Positions 7,808 through 13,319 of a DNA stretch of 13,319 nucleotides are shown in pieces. Within the stretch, counting starts at the first letter, position 1. Each line of letters begins with the position of its first letter. The DNA comes from DASSKP01 sp035695045 (GTDB lineage Bacteria; Actinomycetota; Actinomycetes; JAFAQI01): contig DASSEX010000054.1 in NCBI GenBank assembly GCA_035695045.1, positions 1-13,319 on the forward strand, read 5' to 3'. The notes beneath the pieces are model-generated. The model was given only the letters and a program-made list of their open reading frames with translations, was not told the DNA's origin and searched no databases. The position numbers were made by a program, and so were the translations under genes.

Positions 7808-7989
7808 GCGACAGCCGCCCGATGGGGCGTGATCTCGCGCTTTTCCCCGCGCAGCGGACTTCGAGTTCCTCGCGACACCGCCGCGCCCCCCACGAACTTC
7901 CCGTCGCAGATGACGGGGATCCGGCTTTCCGGATCGCTCAACGGACGCCGCGCCCGAGGCCGGCGTACCGCTCCAGGGAAGGACCCTTT
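7808..7989 (+). promoter_or_regulatory. rho 5' leader with C-rich tract and hairpin
   Basis: This is the main gene-free part of the 235-nt thrB-rho gap. Positions 7861-7910 are C-rich and G-poor (24 C and 11 G in 50 nt by my count), the base bias known for Rho-loading (rut) sites. Further down, GATCCGG (7918-7924) and CCGGATC (7929-7935) form a perfect 7-bp hairpin with a CTTT loop. A ribosome-binding site, AGGGAAGGA, precedes the rho GTG. Rho of Escherichia coli is known to limit its own synthesis by terminating in its leader; a similar loop here is inference. The frame is open from ATG 7822 into rho but has weaker third-position GC than the gene, so I treat it as untranslated. Confidence 0.45.
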
Positions 7990-9810
7990 GTGAGCGAAAC
8001 ACTCAACGACGGCCCCGCCGCCACTGATGCGACGGACGGAGGCTCGTCGGTCAACGGTGCCGGCAGCTCGCGCCGCCGGAGCTCCGGCGCTCTGGCCGGG
8101 AAGCTGCTGCCGGAGCTGCAGCAGATGGCCGGCGAGCTCGGCATCAGCGGGACTGCCCGCATGCGCAAGAGCGACTTGATCGCCGCGATCCAGGAGCGCC
8201 AGGGTGGTGGCGGCGGTGGCCGCGCCGCCGAGAAGGCTGCACCTGCGCAGCGCGAGCGCGCGCGTCGCGTCGACGACGCAGAGCCGACCACCCAGCGCTC
8301 CTCTTCGGATGAGCGCGACGAACAGGCCCCGACCCGCGAACGCGACGAGGTGCGTCAGCGCGACGGTCAGACCCAGCGTGATGGTCAGGGCCAGCGCGAC
8401 GGTCAGCGTCACCGCGACGGCCAGGGCCAGCGCGACGGCCAGGGCCAGCGCGACGGCCAGGGTGGGCAGCGCGACGGCCAGCGCGGCCAGGGTCAGCAGG
8501 GTCAGCAGCGGACCGAGGGTCAGCAGGGCGGGCCGGCGGGCGCCGGGCGCGACGACGACCTCGACCCGCGCACGGGGCGGCGGCGCGGACGCTTCCGCGA
8601 GCGCAACCGTGGGCGTGCCCCGCGTGACCGCTTCGGCGGCGACTCCGAGCCGGTGCTCACCGAGGACGACGTGCTGATCCCGATCGCGGGCATCATCGAC
8701 ATCCTCGACAACTACGCGTTCGTCCGCACCGGCGGTTATCTCGCGAGTCCCAACGACGTCTATGTCTCTCTCGCGCAGGTCCGCCGCTACGGCCTGCGCA
8801 AGGGCGACGCGGTGACCGGCGCGGTTCGTCAGCCGCGTGAGGGGGAGCGGCGCGAGAAGTTCAACGCGCTGGTCCGGTTGGACAGCGTCAACGGGCTCGA
8901 CCCTGAGCAGGCCAAGGCGCGTCCTGAGTTCGCGAAGCTCACCCCGCTCTATCCACAGGATCGGTTGCGGCTCGAGACCGAGCCCAACCTCATGACGACG
9001 CGGGTCATCGACCTCGTCGCACCGATCGGCAAGGGCCAGCGCGGGCTCATCGTCTCGCCGCCCAAGGCCGGCAAGACCATGGTCCTGCAGGCGATCGCCA
9101 ACGCGATCACGCACAACAACCCCGAGGTTCACCTCATGGTCGTTCTCGTCGACGAGCGGCCTGAAGAGGTGACCGACATGCAGCGCTCGGTGAAGGGCGA
9201 GGTCATCGCGTCGACGTTCGACCGGCCGGCCGACGACCACACCACCGTCGCGGAGCTGTCGATCGAGCGGGCCAAGCGGCTCGTCGAGCTCGGTCACGAC
9301 GTCGTCGTGCTGCTCGACTCGATGACGCGTCTGGGCCGCGCCTACAACCTCGCGGCGCCGGCCAGCGGCCGCATCCTCTCGGGTGGTGTCGACTCGACGG
9401 CTCTCTATCCGCCGAAGCGGTTCTTCGGCGCCGCCCGCAACATCGAGAACGGCGGCTCCCTGACCGTGCTCGCCACCGCGCTCGTCGAGACCGGCTCGCG
9501 GATGGACGAGGTCATCTTCGAGGAGTTCAAGGGCACCGGCAACATGGAGCTCAAGCTCGACCGCAAGCTGGCGGACAAGCGGATCTTCCCGGCGGTGGAC
9601 GTCGATGCGTCCGGCACCCGCAAGGAGGAGATCCTGCTCGCGCCGGACGAGCTGAAGGTCGTCTGGGGCCTTCGTCGGGTGCTGCATGCGCTCGACCCGC
9701 AACAGGCGATCGAGCTGCTTCTCGACCGGATGAAGCAGACGAAGAGCAACTACGAGTTCCTGCTGCAGGTGCAGAAGACCACGCCGCACGGCAACGGCAG
9801 CGAGGACTGA
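7990..9810 (+). CDS. rho: Transcription termination factor Rho
   Basis: Rho is a hexameric RNA-dependent ATPase/translocase that ends transcription of untranslated RNA. The protein has 606 residues, long as usual in actinobacteria. The N-terminal SAP-like Rho_N helical domain is at about 34-71. A low-complexity, charged Arg/Asp/Gln/Gly insertion follows (about 72-226) and includes six QRDGQG-type hexads. The RNA-binding cold-shock-like domain starts near 228 (LIPIAGIIDILDNYAFVRT). The ATPase domain has Walker A SPPKAGK362-T363 and Walker B VVVLLD443, then SMTRLGRAYN, the Q/R-loop region GGVDSTALYPPKRFFGAARN, and EEFKGTGNMEL. GTG 7990 was chosen because of the AAGGA site 7 nt upstream and an MSETLNDG start like other actinobacterial Rho proteins. 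The next gene begins 100 nt downstream. Confidence 0.97.
   Translation: MSETLNDGPAATDATDGGSSVNGAGSSRRRSSGALAGKLLPELQQMAGELGISGTARMRKSDLIAAIQERQGGGGGGRAAEKAAPAQRERARRVDDAEPTTQRSSSDERDEQAPTRERDEVRQRDGQTQRDGQGQRDGQRHRDGQGQRDGQGQRDGQGGQRDGQRGQGQQGQQRTEGQQGGPAGAGRDDDLDPRTGRRRGRFRERNRGRAPRDRFGGDSEPVLTEDDVLIPIAGIIDILDNYAFVRTGGYLASPNDVYVSLAQVRRYGLRKGDAVTGAVRQPREGERREKFNALVRLDSVNGLDPEQAKARPEFAKLTPLYPQDRLRLETEPNLMTTRVIDLVAPIGKGQRGLIVSPPKAGKTMVLQAIANAITHNNPEVHLMVVLVDERPEEVTDMQRSVKGEVIASTFDRPADDHTTVAELSIERAKRLVELGHDVVVLLDSMTRLGRAYNLAAPASGRILSGGVDSTALYPPKRFFGAARNIENGGSLTVLATALVETGSRMDEVIFEEFKGTGNMELKLDRKLADKRIFPAVDVDASGTRKEEILLAPDELKVVWGLRRVLHALDPQQAIELLLDRMKQTKSNYEFLLQVQKTTPHGNGSED
8356..8481 (+). repeat. 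In-frame tandem 18-nt repeat coding QRDGQG-type hexads in Rho
   Basis: Six tandem 18-nt units (8356-8463) encode Gln-Arg-Asp-Gly-Gln plus a variable residue (T, G, R, G, G, G; the fourth unit starts with His). After one extra Gly codon a seventh partial unit covers 8467-8481. The units differ mainly at third positions, and the 5th and 6th are nearly identical, so recent unit duplication is likely. The repeat lies in the Rho insertion, between Rho_N and the RNA-binding domain. Confidence 0.92.
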
Positions 9811-9851
9811 CCTCAACCGCTCGGCTGAACGCCGAAGGTCACCCGTTGAGG
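9811..9851 (+). other. Two-tier inverted repeat between rho and the amidotransferase gene
   Basis: Immediately after the rho stop, CCTCAAC (9811-9817) can pair with GTTGAGG (9845-9851). Inside this, TCGGC (9821-9825) can pair with GCCGA (9831-9835) around a 5-nt loop. No T-run follows, so it is not a standard intrinsic terminator. It may protect the rho mRNA 3' end or act as a weak attenuator; both are guesses. I found no convincing promoter in this 100-nt gap. Confidence 0.4.
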
Positions 9852-9896
9852 GTGATTCCCGTCACGCGAGCGCGGCATCCAATGGTGACGATGCCG

Positions 9897-9903
9897 AAGG
9901 AGG
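9897..9903 (+). promoter_or_regulatory. Strong ribosome-binding site of the amidotransferase gene
   Basis: AAGGAGG lies 7 nt before ATG 9911. It fixes the start so that Cys is residue 2, as required for a class II amidotransferase. Confidence 0.85.
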
Positions 9904-9910
9904 ACGGGAC

Positions 9911-10753
9911 ATGTGTCGCTGGCTCGCCTATTCGGGCACTCCGGTGCTCATCGAGGAGCTTCTGTACAAGCCGCAGAACTCCCTGGTCGTCCAGAGCATG
10001 CACGCTCGGCTCGGCGTGGAGCCCACCAACGGGGACGGGTTCGGCCTCGGGTGGTACGGCGCCCAGGAGACGCCAGGGCTGTTCCGGAGCACCGAACCGG
10101 CTTGGAACGACCGCAACCTCCGCGACCTGGCCGCGCACATCAGCTCGGGTCGCGTCTTCGCGCACATCCGCGCCTCGACCGGCTCGCCCGTCCAGCTGAC
10201 GAACTGCCATCCGTTCCGGCGGGGGCGGTGGCTGTGGATGCACAACGGCGCGATCAGCGACTTTCTCGCGCTCAAGCGCGACCTGGCTTTGGCGGTCGAC
10301 CCGTCGCTGTTCGCCGACCTCGAAGGGTCGACCGACTCCGAGATGCTCTTCTACCTCGCGCTCACGTTCGGTCTCGAGGACGACGCCGTGACAGCGGTGT
10401 CGCGCGCGGTCGGCCTGGTCGAGGAGGTCGGGCGGCGGCACGACGTGCTCTTCCCCGTGCAGATGACCGTGGCGACGACGGACGGCGAGACGACCTACGC
10501 CTTCCGCTACTCCAGCGAGGGTCGGTCGAGGTCGCTGTTCCACAGCACGGACCTCTCGACGCTTCGCCACCAGTACCCGGACAACCCGATGCTGCACGCC
10601 CTTTCCGACGAGACCCGCCTCATCGTGTCGGAGCCGCTCGGCGACCTGCGCGGCGCCTGGCGCGAGGTAGCGGAGTCGACATGCGTCGTCTCTCGTGAGG
10701 GTCGGGAGGAGCTGCGTCCGTTCGCGCCGACCGTTCTGGCGGCAGTGGGGTGA
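9911..10753 (+). CDS. Class II glutamine amidotransferase (EgtC/YafJ-like Ntn hydrolase)
   Basis: The 280-residue protein starts MCRWLAYSG, so removal of Met exposes Cys2 as the N-terminal nucleophile of a class II (GATase_4-like) glutaminase. Other family marks are NGDGFGLGWY, H85-I-R87-AST in the glutamine-binding region, N98-CHPF102, H111-NG113 and STD142-SE. These proteins hydrolyse gamma-glutamyl amides: EgtC removes glutamate from a gamma-glutamyl ergothioneine precursor, and others deliver ammonia. This protein is clearly longer than typical EgtC (about 230 residues), and no egtB or egtD is present, so I do not name it egtC. It has a strong ribosome-binding site, and its stop overlaps the ligase gene as GTGA, suggesting a shared gamma-glutamyl-related pathway. 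The real substrate is unknown. Confidence 0.88.
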   Translation: MCRWLAYSGTPVLIEELLYKPQNSLVVQSMHARLGVEPTNGDGFGLGWYGAQETPGLFRSTEPAWNDRNLRDLAAHISSGRVFAHIRASTGSPVQLTNCHPFRRGRWLWMHNGAISDFLALKRDLALAVDPSLFADLEGSTDSEMLFYLALTFGLEDDAVTAVSRAVGLVEEVGRRHDVLFPVQMTVATTDGETTYAFRYSSEGRSRSLFHSTDLSTLRHQYPDNPMLHALSDETRLIVSEPLGDLRGAWREVAESTCVVSREGREELRPFAPTVLAAVG

Positions 10754-11970
10754 CCATGTCCACGCTGTCGCCGGCGGCGTCCGCCTCGAGAGAGGCGACG
10801 GGGCCGCCGCCGACCGTGGGCGTGGAGGAGGAGTTCGCACTCCTCGACCCGGTGAGCGGGGAGGTGGCGCTGGTCGCGGGCGAAGTGATCGACGCCTGTG
10901 GTGACCAGCACGGCATCGTTCCCGAGTCGATGGCCTACATGGTCGAGACCAGGACGCCCGTCTGCCGCACGCTCGACGAGGTCCGGCACTCGCTCAACGC
11001 CAAGCGGTCGAGGGTGGCCACGGAAGCCCGTCGTTGCGGTGCGACCATGGTCGCCTCGGGCGTCGCGCCGTACGGCGTGCCCGACCCGCCGCCCGTCAGG
11101 AGGCACCCGCGTTACACCCCGTTGCTCGATGCCTTTCCGCTGGCGATGAGCACGACGGGCACGTGCGGGTGCCACGTGCACGTCGCCGTACCGACGCCGG
11201 ACGTCGGGGTACAGGTTCTGCTGCGACTACGACGCTGGTTGCCCGCGTTGACCGTCCTCTCCACCAACTCGCCGATCTGGCAGGGTCGCGACGTCGGCTG
11301 GGCGAGCATGCGCTACGTGTTCAGCTCCCGATGGCCCACCGCGAGGCCGGCGCCGCCGGTTGCGACGATCGCCGATTACGACGAGTTCGTGCGCACGGCG
11401 ATCCTCGCCGGCCTGGCCCTCGACCCGCGCAGCATCTACCTCATTGCGCGGATATCGCCCCGCCATCCGACGGTGGAGGTACGCATCGCCGACGTGTTCC
11501 TGACGGTCGAGGAGACGGTCGCCTACGTGGGACTGGTCCGCGCACTGGTGGGGAAGGCGGTGGCGGACGTCGCCCGAGCCGGCCCAGTGGTCGACGTGGC
11601 ACAGGACGCGCTGGTCGACGCCTGCCGCGAGGCGGCGTGCGGAGGGCTCTGCGGCCGGGTGGCCGACCCGGCGTCAGGGAAGCTGCTCGGCGGCTGGCAG
11701 CTGGCGGACGCCCTCGTCGCCCACGTGCTGCCCTACCTCGACCGCTACCGAGACACCGACCGCGTGCTGTCCACGCTCTACCGGCTGCGGGTCGTCGGCT
11801 CCGGTGCCGAGCGACAGCGGCGGATGTTCGCGGCGGCGCGCACGGCCGAGGAGTACGTTGTCGCGCTGGCCGACGCGACGACCGGTCGGCTCGCGCGCGG
11901 TCAGCCACTGCGGCCAGAGCGTTCCCGGCTCGTCCCGCCCCGGGAATCCGCCGGTCGCTCCTCGCGTTGA
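10750..11970 (+). CDS. YbdK-type carboxylate-amine ligase (glutamate-cysteine ligase family 2)
   Basis: The protein has 406 residues from GTG 10750, or 404 from ATG 10756. I chose GTG because of the GTGA overlap with the upstream stop. It belongs to the GCS2/YbdK ATP-grasp-like ligase family: V25-EEEFALLDP is the metal/ATP-binding start, G-C-H142-V-H144 is the conserved HVH motif, and P240-TVEVR245-IADV is the late substrate/metal segment. Family members join the gamma-carboxyl of glutamate to an amine such as cysteine; Escherichia coli YbdK has weak glutamate-cysteine ligase activity, and EgtA is a more distant relative. The motif pattern is nearer YbdK than EgtA. The C-terminal tail (about 375-406) is Arg/Pro-rich and likely disordered. 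Coupling to an EgtC-like hydrolase suggests a small gamma-glutamyl metabolism unit. Confidence 0.88.
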   Translation: MTMSTLSPAASASREATGPPPTVGVEEEFALLDPVSGEVALVAGEVIDACGDQHGIVPESMAYMVETRTPVCRTLDEVRHSLNAKRSRVATEARRCGATMVASGVAPYGVPDPPPVRRHPRYTPLLDAFPLAMSTTGTCGCHVHVAVPTPDVGVQVLLRLRRWLPALTVLSTNSPIWQGRDVGWASMRYVFSSRWPTARPAPPVATIADYDEFVRTAILAGLALDPRSIYLIARISPRHPTVEVRIADVFLTVEETVAYVGLVRALVGKAVADVARAGPVVDVAQDALVDACREAACGGLCGRVADPASGKLLGGWQLADALVAHVLPYLDRYRDTDRVLSTLYRLRVVGSGAERQRRMFAAARTAEEYVVALADATTGRLARGQPLRPERSRLVPPRESAGRSSR

Positions 11971-12053
11971 CGTTCTGGCACACTGGACGACGGCTGGTTC
12001 CGGTTCACCTGCCAACCCGGCGGGACCCGGCGACCGACAGACGAGGAGAAGCC

Positions 12054-12287
12054 GTGAAGACCGACATCCACCCTGACTACGTCGAGACGACGGTCACCTG
12101 CACGTGTGGCAACACCTTCACCACGCGCAGCACCGCCAAGAACGGCGTCATCCACGCCGACGTCTGCTCGGCCTGTCACCCGTTCTACACGGGCAAGCAG
12201 AAGATCCTGGACACCGGTGGCCGCGTCGCTCGCTTCGAGCAGCGCTACGCGAAGAAGCCTGCCGGCAAGAAGGCCGACGACAAGTAG
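12054..12287 (+). CDS. rpmE: 50S ribosomal protein L31 (zinc-binding form)
   Basis: L31 is a small protein of the large ribosomal subunit that helps bridge the subunits. The 77-residue protein starts MKTDIHPDY, as usual for bacterial L31. It keeps the zinc ligands C16, C18, C38 and C41, so it is the C+ (zinc) form rather than the zinc-free paralog made under zinc limitation. The tail is Lys-rich (KKPAGKKADDK). The GTG start has a GAGGAG ribosome-binding site at 12043-12048, 5 nt upstream. A TTGACG at 11967-11972 could be a -35, but no good -10 follows, so the promoter is unresolved. A strong hairpin begins 8 nt after the stop. Confidence 0.97.
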   Translation: MKTDIHPDYVETTVTCTCGNTFTTRSTAKNGVIHADVCSACHPFYTGKQKILDTGGRVARFEQRYAKKPAGKKADDK

Positions 12288-12295
12288 CTTCCCTG

Positions 12296-12340
12296 CGGCG
12301 CCGGGCTGTCCTCTCGCGAGGCGGGCCCGGCGCCGTTCTC
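12296..12340 (+). terminator. GC-rich terminator-like hairpin after rpmE
   Basis: CGGCGCCGGGC (12296-12306) and GCCCGGCGCCG (12325-12335) form a perfect 11-bp stem. The 18-nt loop holds its own CCTC/GAGG mini-hairpin. The tail is TTCTC, pyrimidine-rich but not a true T-run, as is common for actinobacterial terminators. The position, 8 nt after the rpmE stop, fits transcription ending or mRNA 3'-end protection. Confidence 0.8.
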
Positions 12341-12352
12341 ATGTCCGCCGAC

Positions 12353-12399
12353 ACTTGTCAGAACGTGTGGGGGTCATGGCCGCCGACGTTCTGACAGGT
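12353..12399. repeat. Long inverted repeat between rpmE and prfA
   Basis: TGTCAGAACGT (12356-12366) and ACGTTCTGACA (12386-12396) are perfect 11-nt inverted arms. In RNA they extend to 14 pairs with one G-U pair (12353-12366 with 12386-12399) around a 19-nt loop. A near-identical direct repeat crosses the element: TCATGTCCGCCGAC (12339-12352) and TCATGGCCGCCGAC (12374-12387), one mismatch in 14. The right arm ends 4 nt before prfA ATG 12404 and covers the only AGG that could serve as its ribosome-binding site. It could be a regulatory RNA hairpin, a protein operator or a dispersed repeat; the sequence alone does not decide. Confidence 0.75.
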
Positions 12400-12403
12400 C
12401 GAG

Positions 12404-13319
12404 ATGAGGGTGATGTTCGAGCAGGTCGAGGAGCTCGTGCGGGAGCACGGCGAGCTGGAGAAGCAGCTCGCCGACCCCGGCGTGCATGCCGACCAGAACC
12501 GCGCGCGCACGCTCGGCCGGCGTTACGCAGAGCTGGGTCCGGTCGTGGCGACGTACGCCGAGTGGAAGAGCACTGCCGGGGACCTCGAGGCGGCGCGGGA
12601 GCTCGCTGACGACGACGCGTCGTTCAAGGTCGAGCTGCCCGAGCTCGAGCACCGGCTGGGGGAGCTCGAGGAGCAGCTGCGCCTCCAGCTGCTGCCGAAG
12701 GACCCCAACGACGACAAGGACGTCATCGTCGAGGTGAAGGCGGGCGAGGGAGGCGAGGAGTCGGCGTTGTTCGCCGGCGACCTGCTGCGGATGTACCTCC
12801 GCTACGCCGAGCGCAACGGCTGGAAGACCGAGGTGCTCGATGCGACCGAGTCCGACCTCGGCGGCTACAAGGACGTGACGATCGCCGTGCGTGGACGCGG
12901 TGAGGTGATGCCCTGGAGCCGGCTGAAGTACGAAGGCGGCGTGCATCGCGTGCAGCGTGTGCCCGTCACGGAGTCGCAGGGGCGCATCCACACCAGCGCC
13001 GCCGGCGTGCTCGTCTTCCCGGAGGCAGAGGAGGTCGAGGTCGAGATCGACCCCAACGACCTGCGCATCGACGTCTACCGGTCGAGCGGCCCCGGCGGGC
13101 AGAGCGTCAACACCACCGACTCCGCCGTCCGCATCACGCACGTGCCGACCGGGATCGTCGTCTCCTGCCAGAACGAGAAGAGCCAGCTGCAGAACAAGGA
13201 GTCGGCGATGCGCATCCTGCGGGCGCGCATGCTCGCGAAGGCGCAGGAAGAGGCCGATGCCGCCGCGAGCGAGTCGCGCCGTAGTCAGGTCCGCACCGTC
13301 GACCGCAGCGAGCGCGTCC
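12404..13319 (+). CDS. prfA: Peptide chain release factor 1 (RF1), 3' end cut by window
   Basis: RF1 reads UAA and UAG stop codons on the ribosome and releases the finished protein. About 305 of an expected 355-360 residues are present and the frame runs off the window end. The N-terminal helical part covers about 1-115. The stop-codon recognition motif is P187-V-T189 in RVPVTESQGRIHTS; the PxT form marks RF1, since RF2 has SPF. The catalytic G231-G-Q233 lies in SSGPGGQSVNTTDSAVRITH. ATG 12404 has a weak AGG site 5 nt upstream. ATG 12413, same frame, gives the family-like start MFEQVEELV and is a serious alternative. A long inverted repeat abuts the start and may affect translation. Confidence 0.96.
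   Translation, partial: MRVMFEQVEELVREHGELEKQLADPGVHADQNRARTLGRRYAELGPVVATYAEWKSTAGDLEAARELADDDASFKVELPELEHRLGELEEQLRLQLLPKDPNDDKDVIVEVKAGEGGEESALFAGDLLRMYLRYAERNGWKTEVLDATESDLGGYKDVTIAVRGRGEVMPWSRLKYEGGVHRVQRVPVTESQGRIHTSAAGVLVFPEAEEVEVEIDPNDLRIDVYRSSGPGGQSVNTTDSAVRITHVPTGIVVSCQNEKSQLQNKESAMRILRARMLAKAQEEADAAASESRRSQVRTVDRSERV

Noticed and set aside
8356..8481. Tandem repeat considered as a CRISPR array
   Set aside because: Units are contiguous 18-mers in frame inside Rho with no spacers.
7633..9816. 727-codon open frame on the minus strand across rho
   Set aside because: It is the mirror of rho. Its Ala/Val/Leu-rich 'membrane-like' stretch is only the antisense reading of the QRDGQG repeat.
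9911..11970. Naming the pair egtC and egtA (ergothioneine synthesis)
   Set aside because: No egtB or egtD is nearby, the amidotransferase is longer than typical EgtC, and the ligase motifs look closer to YbdK. Family-level names are safer.
11967..12000. TTGACG upstream of rpmE considered as a promoter
   Set aside because: The -35-like hexamer is good, but no acceptable -10 lies 16-19 nt downstream, so a promoter is not supported by sequence alone.
12356..12396. AGAAC/GTTCT arms considered as a LexA (SOS) box
   Set aside because: An actinobacterial LexA box is GAAC-N4-GTTC; here the half-sites are more than 20 nt apart.

Overview
The window is chromosomal DNA from a high-GC Gram-positive bacterium, almost certainly an actinomycete (Actinomycetota). 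The support is strong G/C bias at third codon positions, frequent GTG starts, 4-bp GTGA stop/start overlaps, a Rho with a long Arg/Asp/Gln/Gly-rich insertion, and the gene order argS-lysA-hom-thrC-thrB-rho-(...)-rpmE-prfA, which is a familiar actinobacterial arrangement. Genus cannot be assigned from the sequence alone.

Layout. (1) 1-172: a short tail with no gene, then tRNA-Arg(CCG) on the minus strand with an encoded CCA end. (2) 245-1323: a divergent two-gene unit, a stand-alone CheY-like receiver protein overlapping by 4 bp a histidine-rich secreted lipoprotein of unknown function. (3) 1362-7754: a tight five-gene block, argS, lysA, hom, thrC and thrB, with gaps of -4 to +7 nt. It couples arginyl-tRNA synthesis with the last step of lysine synthesis and three steps of the threonine branch of the aspartate pathway. 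(4) 7755-9810: rho, behind its own candidate promoter and a roughly 180-nt leader that holds a C-rich, G-poor stretch and a perfect hairpin, a plausible autoregulatory leader. (5) 9911-11970: a translationally coupled pair, a class II glutamine amidotransferase and a YbdK-type carboxylate-amine (glutamate-cysteine) ligase, placed between rho and rpmE. (6) 12054-13319: rpmE (zinc-binding L31), a strong GC-rich terminator-like hairpin, a second long inverted repeat, and prfA (RF1), which runs off the window end.

Most of the window is conserved housekeeping sequence. I do not see a defence system, mobile element or obviously new multi-gene system. The points most worth a second look are: the 14-bp inverted repeat with a nested direct repeat between rpmE and prfA; the amidotransferase/YbdK ligase pair, whose substrate is unknown; the receiver/His-rich lipoprotein pair; two near-identical leaderless-type promoter/start modules in front of the receiver gene and argS; and the rho leader. 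All were read by eye, without database searches or folding software.
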